Shown here: piece after piece, positions 51,257 to 61,290 of the stretch
Layout of the letters: every line of letters starts with the position of its first letter
Position numbering within the stretch: the first letter of the stretch is position 1
Assembly: GCF_002514735.1 (NCBI RefSeq)
Contig: NZ_NBWU01000001.1
Coordinates: 248,001 to 312,000, forward strand
DNA from: Sediminicola luteus
Lineage (GTDB): Bacteria > Bacteroidota > Bacteroidia > Flavobacteriales > Flavobacteriaceae
Reading direction: 5' to 3'
DNA length: 64,000 nucleotides
The notes under the pieces: generated by a model
What the model was told of the DNA's origin: nothing
Database searches by the model: none
The model's input: only the letters and a program-made list of their open reading frames with translations
Position numbers and translations under genes: made by a program

Positions 51257-54200
51257 ATGAACAGACACTTTATGAAAATCTTCAATAAATCCCTGCTAGG
51301 CCTTTGCGCCATTATATTGATTGCCTTCTCATGCAAGGAACAATCGGAAATGGCAGCATCGGCACCAAAAACAACGCCACTATTCAGTCTTTTATCTTCT
51401 GAACAAACCGGAATAGACTTTGTAAACGCGATTGAAAACCAAAAGCAATTCAACATTTTCAAATACCGGAATTTTTATAACGGTGGGGGCGTAGCCATAG
51501 GCGACATTAATAACGACGGTCTGGCCGATGTTTACCTCACCGGAAACATGGAAACGAACAAACTCTACCTGAACAAAGGCAATATGCAGTTCGAAGATAT
51601 TACCGAAAAGGCCGGAGTGGGTGGCAATAAACCCTGGTCTACCGGTGTGGCCATGGCCGATGTAAATGGCGACGGACTTTTAGATATCTATGTAAGTAAT
51701 GCCGGAAATATGGAAGGCGATAACCACGATAATGACCTCTATATTAATAATGGTGATTTAAGTTTTACCGAAAAAGCCGCGGAATACAATTTGGCTAAAA
51801 CCGGCTTTTCTACCCACGCCTCTTTCTTCGATTATGATTTAGATGGGGATCTCGACGCCTATATCCTCAACAACAGTAATATTCCCGTAAGTAGTTTGGG
51901 CTATGCCGAACAACGCGATACCCGTGCGCAGGATTGGGAAAACGTACCCAAGATTTTTAGGGGTGTCGGTGATATGCTTTTACGCAATGACGATGGCAAA
52001 TTCGTAGACGTTAGTGAAGATGCCGGAATTTACGGAAGCCTGATTGGATTCGGACTCGGGGTATTGGTAAGCGACATCAATGGCGATCTTTACCCCGATA
52101 TATATGTGTCCAACGATTTTTATGAAAGGGATTATCTCTATATCAATAACCAAGATGGCACCTTTACCGAAGATATCAAAAATTGGACTTCCCACCTATG
52201 CCTTTCGGCAATGGGGGTAGATATGGCCGATATAAACAACGATGGCCATACCGATATCTTTATTACCGATATGCTCCCAGATGGAGACGAGAGGGTAAAA
52301 TCGGTTATGGAGTTCGATGGTTATAACGTTTTCAAACTCAAGCAGAGTAAAGATTTTTACCAACAATACATTCAAAACACCCTTCAGTTAAACAATGGCA
52401 ACCAGTCTTTTTCTGAGGTAGCCTATTTTAGTGGGGTATCGGCCACCGATTGGAGTTGGGCCGGACTCATGTTCGATATGGACAACGATGGGTATCGCGA
52501 TATTTATGTGACCAATGGTATAAATCATGACCTTACCGATCTCGATTTTGTGGATTTTTTCGCTAATGAGATTATTCAAAAAATGGCGCTTACCGGTAAA
52601 AAACAAGCCATAGACTCTATTATAGATAAAATGCCCGTGGCTCCGCAACCCAACTATGCTTTTAAGAACAATGGCGATATAACCTTTACCAACTTGGCTC
52701 AGGAATGGGGTTTGGGCGACCCAAGTAAATCCAATGGTGCTGCTTATGGCGATTTAGACAACGATGGCGACCTAGATTTGGTGGTCAACAATGTAAATAT
52801 GCCCGTTTTTGTCTACGAAAACCATACCGATGTCCAAACGGACAACCACTTTTTAAAAATCAAACTTTCGGGTGAAGGGAAAAACCCCTTTGCCATTGGT
52901 AGTACCGTAAAGCTATATACCCAAGGTCAAATCTTAATGCAAGAACAAGTGCCTTCCCGAGGATTTCAATCGTCTATGGATTATGTAATGACCATAGGCT
53001 TGGGCAAATTTACTACTGTTGATTCACTTCGTGTGGTTTGGCCCAATGGTACCACCGAACTCATGACCAACATTGCCGCAGACCAAACCCTTAGTCTAGC
53101 GCAGATAAATGCGAAAAAGGAATCCATTCCTACACTTGTAAAAAAATCCCCAACCCTGCTCAAAGAAGTTACAAACCCAGCGTTGGCAACCCATAAAGAA
53201 AACCATTACAACGATTTTGACTATGAGGGCCTCATTTCAAAAAAGCTCTCTCAAGAAGGCCCAGCCATGACCACGGCAGATGTGGATGGAGACGGTCATG
53301 AAGACGTATTTATTGGAGGTGCAAAAAACCAAAGGGCACAACTCTATTTGCATAGCGGCCAAGGAAAATTGATACCTAAAGCAAATGAAATATTCGACAA
53401 GGATAAAGATTTTGAAGATACGGCAGCAGCTTTTTTAGATGCCGATTCCGATGGTGATTTAGACTTAGTTGTTGGTAGTGGTGGTAACGAAGTGGGACAG
53501 GAACAAAACTATATTTTGCGACTATATCTAAATGATGGCAAAGGCAACTTTACCACTAGCGATCAACGCTTGCCCAGTACCTTTAAAAATATTTCGGTAA
53601 TAGCCCCCTACGATTTCGATGGCGATGGTGATACCGATGTGTTTGTGGGATCTAGAAGTGTCGTAGGCACCTATGGCATAGACCCTGACCATCTATTGTT
53701 GGAAAATCAAGGCAACGGAAGTTTTAACGATATCACCGAAAAAGCGGCGTTCCCAACTAAAAAGGCCGGTATGGTTACAGATGCCATTTGGGCCGATATG
53801 GATGGCGATGGCAAGCAAGACCTTATAACCGTCTCGGAATGGGGCACCCCTAAAATATTTCGCAATAATGGCAGGCGCTTGGGTAAATTCAGTTCTAGCC
53901 TAGACAGTTTAAACGGTTGGTGGCATACCCTTGAGGCAGCGGACCTTGACAATGACGGCGACCTTGATCTGGTATTGGGCAACCAAGGGAACAACATACC
54001 CTATAAACCCGCCCAAGGCAAACCTATGAAAATGTGGGTCAACGATTTCGACGATAACGGGACCATAGAGCAAATCGTAACCCAACATAAAAACGGCCAA
54101 GATTATCCACTTCATCAAAAAAGCGAATTGACGGCACAGATCGTCTCTTTAAAAAAGCAAAACCTAAAAGCATCCGACTACGCCAAAAGAAGTATCGATG

Positions 54201-54625
54201 GCCTGTTCGAGGCCTCCATATTAGAGAATGCCATAGTAAAGGCTGTAGAAACGCCTTTCTCGGTAATTGCTATTAACGATGGCCAGGGTCATTTCCGGAT
54301 ACAAAAGCTGCCCACTAGGGTACAGTTGTCCTGTGTTTGTGATATTAGCTGTCGCGATATTAACCAAGATGGCCTTTTAGATATCATCTTAGGCGGCAAC
54401 AATTTTGAATTCAAACCCCAATATTCCAGACTCGATGCCAATTACGGCAGTGTACTCTTAGGCAAAGGCAATATGGAGTTCGAGTGGCAAGATTACAACC
54501 GTAGTGGTTTCTTTATTCGAGATGAAATGAAGCATCTAGAATCGTTTAGTGACAAACAGGGCAACGTATTCTTAATTGCGGCCATTAACGATAATAAACC
54601 AAGGGTATATGGCTTGGCGAATTAG
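51257..54625 (+). CDS. FG-GAP/VCBS and ASPIC/UnbV surface lipoprotein 1
   Basis: A 1122-residue lipoprotein (lipobox IAFSC; an ATG at 51272 is an alternative start). It has two halves, each built of FG-GAP/VCBS-type Ca-binding repeats that make a seven-bladed propeller (for example GDINNDGLADVYLTGN, ADVNGDGLLDIYVSN). Between them, at about residues 540-617, is an ASPIC/UnbV domain (NPFAIGSTVKLYTQG to GLGKFTTVDSLRVVWPNG). The domain name comes from acidic proteins in cartilage and algae, and no enzyme activity is known. It overlaps its paralogue by 17 nt. It probably binds surface polymers or another large ligand outside the cell. Confidence 0.88.
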   Translation: MNRHFMKIFNKSLLGLCAIILIAFSCKEQSEMAASAPKTTPLFSLLSSEQTGIDFVNAIENQKQFNIFKYRNFYNGGGVAIGDINNDGLADVYLTGNMETNKLYLNKGNMQFEDITEKAGVGGNKPWSTGVAMADVNGDGLLDIYVSNAGNMEGDNHDNDLYINNGDLSFTEKAAEYNLAKTGFSTHASFFDYDLDGDLDAYILNNSNIPVSSLGYAEQRDTRAQDWENVPKIFRGVGDMLLRNDDGKFVDVSEDAGIYGSLIGFGLGVLVSDINGDLYPDIYVSNDFYERDYLYINNQDGTFTEDIKNWTSHLCLSAMGVDMADINNDGHTDIFITDMLPDGDERVKSVMEFDGYNVFKLKQSKDFYQQYIQNTLQLNNGNQSFSEVAYFSGVSATDWSWAGLMFDMDNDGYRDIYVTNGINHDLTDLDFVDFFANEIIQKMALTGKKQAIDSIIDKMPVAPQPNYAFKNNGDITFTNLAQEWGLGDPSKSNGAAYGDLDNDGDLDLVVNNVNMPVFVYENHTDVQTDNHFLKIKLSGEGKNPFAIGSTVKLYTQGQILMQEQVPSRGFQSSMDYVMTIGLGKFTTVDSLRVVWPNGTTELMTNIAADQTLSLAQINAKKESIPTLVKKSPTLLKEVTNPALATHKENHYNDFDYEGLISKKLSQEGPAMTTADVDGDGHEDVFIGGAKNQRAQLYLHSGQGKLIPKANEIFDKDKDFEDTAAAFLDADSDGDLDLVVGSGGNEVGQEQNYILRLYLNDGKGNFTTSDQRLPSTFKNISVIAPYDFDGDGDTDVFVGSRSVVGTYGIDPDHLLLENQGNGSFNDITEKAAFPTKKAGMVTDAIWADMDGDGKQDLITVSEWGTPKIFRNNGRRLGKFSSSLDSLNGWWHTLEAADLDNDGDLDLVLGNQGNNIPYKPAQGKPMKMWVNDFDDNGTIEQIVTQHKNGQDYPLHQKSELTAQIVSLKKQNLKASDYAKRSIDGLFEASILENAIVKAVETPFSVIAINDGQGHFRIQKLPTRVQLSCVCDISCRDINQDGLLDIILGGNNFEFKPQYSRLDANYGSVLLGKGNMEFEWQDYNRSGFFIRDEMKHLESFSDKQGNVFLIAAINDNKPRVYGLAN

Positions 54626-57600
54626 GGCACTTATCTCGGGCTTGGCCTTTATCGGCCTTTCTTCCTGCGGCCCCGAAGAGGGATCACTTTTCGAATCCCG
54701 ATCTGCAAAATCTTCGGGTATTTCATTTGAAAACACCCAGACCCCAACGGAAGATCTTAACATACTGGATTACCTTTATTTTTACAATGGTGGGGGTGTC
54801 GCCTTAGGCGATATCAACAACGACGGTTTGGTAGATGTTTTCCTTAGTGGAAACCAAACCCCTAATGCCTTATACCTAAACCAAGGCAATCTACAATTTG
54901 AGGATATTTCGCAAACCGCTGGCGTGCAAGGCCAAAGTAGTTGGAACACAGGAGCCACTATGGCCGATGTTAACGGCGACGGGCTTTTGGATATCTATGT
55001 TTGTGCCGTAGTCGGGTTAAACGGTTTTGACGGCCATAACGAACTTTATGTAAACCAAGGAAACGGCAAATTCACTGAAGAATCGGCCAACTATGGTCTG
55101 GACTTTGACACCTACGCCTCTTCTTCGGTCTTTTTTGATTACGATGGCGATGGCGATTTGGACCTATACCTACTCAACCATGCGGTACATACCCAAGAAT
55201 CGTACGGGAAAGCATCGTTGCGCATGCAACGCAATTATGAGACCGGCGATCGTTTGTTGCGCAACGAAAACGGGCATTTTGAAGATGTAAGCGAAGCAGC
55301 CGGAATTTTCGGTGGGGTAAACGGTTATGGCTTGGGTATTTCGGTGGCCGACTTTAACCAAGACGGATGGCCGGATATTTATATAGGCAACGATTTTCAT
55401 GAAGACGACTATTATTACCTCAACCAAGGGAACGGTAGCTTCCAGGAAGCCTTAAGGGAAAATTTTGGGCATACCACCCGCTTCTCCATGGGAAGCGACG
55501 CAGCCGATATTAACCATGATGGTTTGGTAGACCTGATTTCATTGGATATGTTACCGTACAATGAGAAAGTACTTAAATCTTCGGATGGGGATGACAATGT
55601 ACAGACCCAAAAAATGCGTATCGAACATTTTGGCTACCACTATCAGTTTACGCGAAATATGTTACACCCCAACCAAGGCAAACACGGTTTTTCCGAAACG
55701 GCCCTAATGAGTGGGGTAGCCGCTACCGACTGGAGCTGGAGTGCCCTCTTTAGTGATTTTGACCAAGACGGAAACGAGGACCTGTATATTTCCAACGGTA
55801 TTCCCAAGCGCCCCAACGACCTCGATTTTATTCGATTCGTTAGCAGTGACCAAATCAAGAAAAAAATCAACAACACCAAATTGGTCGATCAAAAAGCACT
55901 GGAAATGATGCCTTCTGGCCTTGCCATTAACCAGTTTTTTCAAGGTGACGGAAAACTGCATTTTAACGAAAGAACCGATTGGGTAGGCCGCGACAGTACC
56001 GTATCAGGGGCTACGGCCTATGGTGATTTGGATAACGATGGCGACTTAGATTTGGTAATTAATAACCTAAACGCCCCGCCATCCATATTGATCAACAAAA
56101 CCGATGCACAGGGGCATTATCTAAAAATAAGTCCGCGATTCAAGGGAAAAAACCCTTTTGGTTTAGGTACCAAAGCTTACGCCTTCCATAAGGACAAAAT
56201 GTGGTATAAAGAACTTTACCCGAACCGAGGTTTTCAAGCCTCGTCGGAACCTATACTGCATTTCGGACTAGGCGCTATTGAACAATTGGATTCGGTTCGG
56301 ATTATTTGGCCAAACCATAGCTATCAAACCCTTACCGCTGTAAAAACCAACCATCACTTAACCATAAGTCCGGAAGATACCCAACCGTGGAACTATGCTT
56401 CTACCGAGAGCAAAAACCTCCTCTTTACCCAAGTAAACGATCAGCTCGGACTAAACTTTGAGCATGAAGAAGATAATTACACCGATTTTAACAGGCAAAA
56501 ATTGATTCCGTATCAAATCTCGGATCGTGGTCCGGCCGTGGCCCTGGGCGACCTAAACCATGATGGACTGACCGATATATACTTTGGCGGATCTAAACGT
56601 AAACGTTCGCAAACCTTTCTGCAGACCGAATCTGGCTTTATACGTTCCGACTTTACGAACTTGGCCCAAGATTCCATTAAAGAAGATGTTGCCGCCCATA
56701 TTGCCGATTTTAATGGCGATGGTAAACAGGATATACTAATAGGTTCTGGTGGCGGCGATTATTACAAACAAATGAAACCTCTTACCGATTCTTATTTCGT
56801 TTCCGAGAAGTCTGGTTTTGCGCTTTCCGACCTACCGGAATCCTTTCAAAATGCAAGCGTAATCGCCCCGTTCGATTTTGATGCCGATGGCGATTTGGAT
56901 GTTTTTATCGGAAACCAGGCCGTTACCAATGACTTTGGCCGAATGCCTTCTTGTCAATTGCTAAGAAACGATAACGGGCATTTTGAGGAGATTCCGTTAC
57001 CGGAAACCAATCAAATAGGCATGGTCACCGATGCGGTCTGGAGTGATTTTGATGCCGACGGAACCGAAGATTTGATTATAGTGGGGGAATGGATGGCCCC
57101 GCTTTTTTTCAAAAACAAGGGCGGTATTCTTGAAAAAGTAAACCCCCTAAGCGATAACCCAATTGGTCTATGGCAAAGTTTGGTCCCATTTGATATGGAC
57201 CAAGACGGGGATACTGACTACATTCTTGGGAATTGGGGATTGAATTCTAAATTCACTGCCTCTGAAAAGTATCCGTTACGCATGTACTATGCCGATTTTG
57301 ACGATAACGGACAAACCGAGACCATCGTAGCTACGGCAAAAGATAATAACTATTATCCGCTCTTATCCTTCGACGAGCTTTCATCCCAATTGGTTTCCCT
57401 AAAAAAGGAATACACCTCCTATAAAAGTTTTGGGGGCACCTCAATGGAAGCCCTCCTGAAAAAAATCGCTCCGGCATCCAAACCCCAAGTATTTGAAGTC
57501 TCGGAACTCCGTTCCGGCTATCTTAAAAACGAGAATGGACGATTTGAATTCGTAGCCTTTGACGACCCTATTCAAATCGCTCCGATTATGGATTTTTGCA

Positions 57601-57860
57601 TTTACGACTTTGACCATGACGGTACCTTAGAAGTACTGGCTGCCGGCAACTATTTTGGGGTTACCCCTTTACACGGCCGATTGGATGGATTTAGCGGGGC
57701 CCTTATTGAACCCGATGGCCATATTAGGGAAACCCATAATTTAGGACTCGATTTAAAGAACCTTTCCGTAAGGCATTTGAACCTACTTGCCTTTAACGAA
57801 AAACAATTTTTATTGGTTACCTTGAACAATGCCAAGGCCCAAATCTATCAATTGAAATAG
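54609..57860 (+). CDS. FG-GAP/VCBS and ASPIC/UnbV surface lipoprotein 2
   Basis: A 1083-residue lipoprotein with lipobox FIGLSSC. The ATG at 54609 is chosen because it opens the signal peptide (MAWRIRALISGLAFIG) 17 nt before the upstream gene ends; a longer frame to 54576 uses a TTG and overlaps more. The same propeller-UnbV-propeller layout as lipoprotein 1 is present (NNDGLVDVFLSGN, NGDGLLDIYVC; UnbV at about 512-585, NPFGLGTKAYAF to LDSVRIIWPN), so the two arose by tandem duplication and have since diverged. It ends 3 nt before the haloperoxidase gene. Confidence 0.87.
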   Translation: MAWRIRALISGLAFIGLSSCGPEEGSLFESRSAKSSGISFENTQTPTEDLNILDYLYFYNGGGVALGDINNDGLVDVFLSGNQTPNALYLNQGNLQFEDISQTAGVQGQSSWNTGATMADVNGDGLLDIYVCAVVGLNGFDGHNELYVNQGNGKFTEESANYGLDFDTYASSSVFFDYDGDGDLDLYLLNHAVHTQESYGKASLRMQRNYETGDRLLRNENGHFEDVSEAAGIFGGVNGYGLGISVADFNQDGWPDIYIGNDFHEDDYYYLNQGNGSFQEALRENFGHTTRFSMGSDAADINHDGLVDLISLDMLPYNEKVLKSSDGDDNVQTQKMRIEHFGYHYQFTRNMLHPNQGKHGFSETALMSGVAATDWSWSALFSDFDQDGNEDLYISNGIPKRPNDLDFIRFVSSDQIKKKINNTKLVDQKALEMMPSGLAINQFFQGDGKLHFNERTDWVGRDSTVSGATAYGDLDNDGDLDLVINNLNAPPSILINKTDAQGHYLKISPRFKGKNPFGLGTKAYAFHKDKMWYKELYPNRGFQASSEPILHFGLGAIEQLDSVRIIWPNHSYQTLTAVKTNHHLTISPEDTQPWNYASTESKNLLFTQVNDQLGLNFEHEEDNYTDFNRQKLIPYQISDRGPAVALGDLNHDGLTDIYFGGSKRKRSQTFLQTESGFIRSDFTNLAQDSIKEDVAAHIADFNGDGKQDILIGSGGGDYYKQMKPLTDSYFVSEKSGFALSDLPESFQNASVIAPFDFDADGDLDVFIGNQAVTNDFGRMPSCQLLRNDNGHFEEIPLPETNQIGMVTDAVWSDFDADGTEDLIIVGEWMAPLFFKNKGGILEKVNPLSDNPIGLWQSLVPFDMDQDGDTDYILGNWGLNSKFTASEKYPLRMYYADFDDNGQTETIVATAKDNNYYPLLSFDELSSQLVSLKKEYTSYKSFGGTSMEALLKKIAPASKPQVFEVSELRSGYLKNENGRFEFVAFDDPIQIAPIMDFCIYDFDHDGTLEVLAAGNYFGVTPLHGRLDGFSGALIEPDGHIRETHNLGLDLKNLSVRHLNLLAFNEKQFLLVTLNNAKAQIYQLK

Positions 57861-57863
57861 ACC

Positions 57864-59204
57864 ATGCGAATGAACACTATTAAATCTTATGGAATGTTGT
57901 TGGCAGTGCTGTTGCTAGGTATCTCATGTGATTCGCCTAAAAAACAAATCGACATTAGTCCGGAAGACCTGCATAACTCTGTAGACCGGGTTACCGAGAT
58001 CATGATCCACGATATTTTCTCTCCTCCGGTGGCCAGCCGTATTTTTGCCTACCCCAATATCGGGGCCTATGAAGTAATGGCTTTGGCAAATCAAGACTAC
58101 CAGAGTTTGGTCGGTCAGGTTACCGATCTTACCCCAATTCCGGTACCCACAGACACTACGGGGCTAAATTATCCTTTGGCGGCACTTATCACCCATATCG
58201 ACTTAAGCAGGCGTTTGATTTTTTCGGAAGAAATGCTCACCAGCTACCGCGATAGCCTGTATGCCGTCTGGGAAACCCAAAACCCGACCTCCTTTATGAC
58301 CTCCAAAACCTACGGGCTTACCGTTGCCGACCATATCGCGGCTTGGATGGACAAGGACAACTACAAGCAAACGCGTACCATGCCCAAATTTTCGGTAAAT
58401 ACCGATGACCCCTCGCGTTGGCAACCAACCCCCCCAGCCTATATGGACGGTATTGAGCCTTCTTGGAACAAGATCAGACCCTTTTTAATTGATTCTGCTG
58501 CCCAATTCAAACCCATTCCACCCCCACCCTTCTCCATGGAACCAGGAACCGATTTCTATAAAGAGGTTAAGGAAGTGTATGATATCAGTCTGGAGATAAC
58601 CGAAAAAGGGGACGATTCCGAAGAAATAAAGATTGCGCAGTTTTGGGACTGTAACCCCTATGTCTCGGTAACCCGGGGACATTTAATGTTCGCCACCAAA
58701 AAAATCACGCCCGGAGCCCATTGGATCGGTATTACGAAAATTGCCAGTCGCAAATCGGGTTATGGTTTTAACGAAACCCTATTCGCCTATACTAAAACAT
58801 CTATGGCCATTGCCGATGCCTTTATAAGCTGTTGGGACGAGAAATACCGCTCTAACCTGATTCGACCCGAAACTTTGATCAACCAATACTTCGATGATCA
58901 GTGGGAACCCGTTCTACAGACACCACCATTTCCGGAATATACTTCAGGACATTCGGTAGTCTCAGGGGCGGCCGGACTTACCCTGACCAGTATTTTTGGC
59001 GATGATTTCGCATTTGACGACGACACCGAAGAACCCTATGGGTTGGGTACCCGAAGCTTTCAATCTTTTAACGCCGCCGCCGATGAGGCGGCCATTAGTC
59101 GCATGTATGGTGGTATTCACTATCGTGCAGCCGTAGAAGTCGGGGTAGACCAAGGGAGAAACTTAGGTCAGTTCGTAATCGACAAGCTAAAAATGCGTAA
59201 GTAA
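57864..59204 (+). CDS. Vanadium-haloperoxidase/PAP2-family lipoprotein
   Basis: A 446-residue lipoprotein (lipobox LLGISC, Cys22) of the vanadium-dependent haloperoxidase/PAP2 superfamily. All three metal-oxyanion motifs are intact and correctly spaced: K327-x6-R334-P335, S361-G362-H363 (YTSGHSVVSG) and S412-R413-x5-H419. The family either oxidises halides with H2O2 or hydrolyses phosphomonoesters, using the same pocket; the long N-terminal domain favours a haloperoxidase. It is lipid-anchored, so it should act in the periplasm or on the surface. It sits 3 nt after the second ASPIC lipoprotein gene and 2 nt before the next gene, so the four genes are one operon. Confidence 0.85.
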   Translation: MRMNTIKSYGMLLAVLLLGISCDSPKKQIDISPEDLHNSVDRVTEIMIHDIFSPPVASRIFAYPNIGAYEVMALANQDYQSLVGQVTDLTPIPVPTDTTGLNYPLAALITHIDLSRRLIFSEEMLTSYRDSLYAVWETQNPTSFMTSKTYGLTVADHIAAWMDKDNYKQTRTMPKFSVNTDDPSRWQPTPPAYMDGIEPSWNKIRPFLIDSAAQFKPIPPPPFSMEPGTDFYKEVKEVYDISLEITEKGDDSEEIKIAQFWDCNPYVSVTRGHLMFATKKITPGAHWIGITKIASRKSGYGFNETLFAYTKTSMAIADAFISCWDEKYRSNLIRPETLINQYFDDQWEPVLQTPPFPEYTSGHSVVSGAAGLTLTSIFGDDFAFDDDTEEPYGLGTRSFQSFNAAADEAAISRMYGGIHYRAAVEVGVDQGRNLGQFVIDKLKMRK

Positions 59205-59206
59205 GT

Positions 59207-60097
59207 ATGGGTAAAAAACTAAAATGGGGCTTGGTTCTGTTAATTCCGATAGGGTTGCTTTATTACTTATTCTGGCACCCCTTCGATTACCAGGTCGGTT
59301 TTACCACCCAAACCACTACGGGAACCCTTAACCAAACCATTAAACTATGGAACCAAACCCAGAAAAACGGAAAAATCATTGCCCAAAAAGGTTTAAATGA
59401 ACTTACCCAAGAGATTCAAGTCGGCGATTCTATCCATAGGTACCACTGGCAGATCCAACGAAAAACCGATACTACCCTTTATGTCCGGGTACGTGTAACA
59501 GACACTGAGAATTCCATTTCGAACCGACTGGCCCTCCCTTTCGGAAAAACCGATTTTAAAACGGGGGTAATCCAAAAAGTAACCGATTTCAATACGGCCC
59601 TAAATGAACATTTGGACAAGATTGATGTGCGTGTAAATGGACCAGCGGAAATTGAGTCTATGTTCTGCGCCTATATTCCTTTGGAAGGCAAACAATTATC
59701 GAAAGCCCGGGAAATGATGCAGTACTATCCCTTGCTCTCTAATTTCGTAATAGAAAACGGACTGGAGACCAGTGGTATACCCTTTGTAGAAGTCAGCCAT
59801 TGGGATCCACTTACCGAAGATATCAAATACAATTTCTGTTACCCGATTTCCCCTACAGTGGCCTTACCCCAACATCCCACCATTAAATACAAACGCATTC
59901 ATGCCAAAAAGGCCCTAAAAGCTACCTACCATGGCAATTATATTACTTCGGATCGTGCCTGGTATGCCCTATTGGAATATGCAGAAAAGCAGGGCCTAGA
60001 AATAGCTAAGCAACCTATCGAGTATTTTTTCAATAATCCCAATATCGATATAGACGAAAAAAAATGGAAGGCTGAGATTTTTATGCCTTTGAAGTAA
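59207..60097 (+). CDS. GyrI-like/effector-binding-domain protein with membrane anchor
   Basis: A 296-residue protein with one N-terminal membrane segment (LVLLIPIGLLYYLFW). The body ends in a GyrI/bacterial-activator effector-binding-like domain (YITSDRAWYALLEYAEKQGLEIAKQPIEYFFNNPNIDIDEKKW), which binds small molecules in regulators; an upstream stretch near residues 30-130 resembles a SRPBCC-like lipid-binding fold. There is no DNA-binding part. It would hold a small ligand near the membrane, with the haloperoxidase operon as its context. Similar anchored effector-binding proteins are frequent in Bacteroidota and mostly uncharacterised. Confidence 0.72.
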   Translation: MGKKLKWGLVLLIPIGLLYYLFWHPFDYQVGFTTQTTTGTLNQTIKLWNQTQKNGKIIAQKGLNELTQEIQVGDSIHRYHWQIQRKTDTTLYVRVRVTDTENSISNRLALPFGKTDFKTGVIQKVTDFNTALNEHLDKIDVRVNGPAEIESMFCAYIPLEGKQLSKAREMMQYYPLLSNFVIENGLETSGIPFVEVSHWDPLTEDIKYNFCYPISPTVALPQHPTIKYKRIHAKKALKATYHGNYITSDRAWYALLEYAEKQGLEIAKQPIEYFFNNPNIDIDEKKWKAEIFMPLK

Positions 60098-60137
60098 GGA
60101 GCTTGTTTCTACTTGATATACAGGGAATTTACCGAGT

Positions 60138-61268
60138 TTAAGGCGTTTTAGTATGTATCGTATCCAACACCTTAATACGTTTCCGGACGGTTTTGCGCAT
60201 ATAAGGGTGACTATTGGGATATAACGATAAAAACTGTCTGTATTTTTTTAGGGCTAGGGTCTTATCGGCATACAACTGATCGCCTAGGGTACAAATATTA
60301 TAAAAGGCCATGTCGTCCTTCGGGTTTTCCTCATGGGCTTTTTGAAAGCTTTTCAAGGCTTGCTGCATTTGGCCACGCTCACGTTGTACCATGCCTATAA
60401 AACCATACTCCTCCTCAAAAGTATAGGTCTTGAATAGAATGGCTTCCCGGGTATAGTAAATGGCCGAATCAGGAAAATGCTCCCTTTCATAGAGCTGACC
60501 TATGTTCTTTAAGGTTTCGAAGGTTGGGCCCAGTACCGTATGCATGAGCTGATAGGTCGCAATGGCATCGGCGTATTCAAATGATTTTATCTGGCAACTC
60601 GCCAGTTTATGAAAAATATAGGACTTAGACTCCCCTAGGGCCATTAGGTGCTGAAATACGGGTATGGCATCTTCGTAACGCTCCTTTTCGTAAAGGGCCA
60701 AGGCCTTAAAATTCACCAATACCTTATCATTTGGCCTATACGCCAAGGCAGCATCGGCAACGGCCAAGGCGGCATCGGCATTCTTTTGCTCCAAATACCA
60801 TTTGGCCAAGCTTTGGGAGGCCCTAAAATGTTTAGGCTGTAGGTTCAATGTTTTTAGAAAATAGCCCTCGGCCCGCTCCTTAGCCGGACTAAGAAGCAGG
60901 CTTTTGGCCAAATAATAATTAAAGTTGGGTTGGTTGGGTCGGTCTTGCACCAAAGCCTCAAATGTGCTAATCGCCTTTTGTGGTTGTTTTTGTTTTAGGT
61001 ACAGCTTACCCAAAGCATACCTAGCTTTAATACGATAACTGTCCTTACCGATTACATGCTCATAGGCACTAATGGCCTTTTTGGGCTCATCTATACGTTC
61101 GTAGGCCAAAGCCATTTGCTGCTGGGCCTGTAGACTACCATCTTTTTGGTAATACGTCAAGGCCCCGTAATAATCTTCTATTAGAAAAAGACTATCGGCA
61201 ATTTTTAGAGATTGTTGTCCCATTAATACAATAGGGAAACACAGGAAGCCAAAAAAGAAAAAACGCAT
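60138..61268 (-). CDS. TPR-repeat protein, secreted
   Basis: A 376-residue protein with a signal peptide (FFFFGFLCFPIVLMGQ) and about eight tetratricopeptide repeats across residues 20-360 (for example GALTYYQ, KAISAYEHVI, RAEGYFLKTLNLQPKHFRA, DAALAVADAALAYRPND). The start at 61268 is preferred; the open frame extends 20 codons into the end of the M56 gene. TPR arrays bind protein partners and no catalytic motif is visible. It follows the M56 peptidase gene on the same strand by 22 nt, so it may be part of the same signalling or envelope-stress unit. Confidence 0.85.
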   Translation of the reverse strand: MRFFFFGFLCFPIVLMGQQSLKIADSLFLIEDYYGALTYYQKDGSLQAQQQMALAYERIDEPKKAISAYEHVIGKDSYRIKARYALGKLYLKQKQPQKAISTFEALVQDRPNQPNFNYYLAKSLLLSPAKERAEGYFLKTLNLQPKHFRASQSLAKWYLEQKNADAALAVADAALAYRPNDKVLVNFKALALYEKERYEDAIPVFQHLMALGESKSYIFHKLASCQIKSFEYADAIATYQLMHTVLGPTFETLKNIGQLYEREHFPDSAIYYTREAILFKTYTFEEEYGFIGMVQRERGQMQQALKSFQKAHEENPKDDMAFYNICTLGDQLYADKTLALKKYRQFLSLYPNSHPYMRKTVRKRIKVLDTIHTKTP

Positions 61269-61290
61269 CTGTTTTGGTTTAATAGATATG

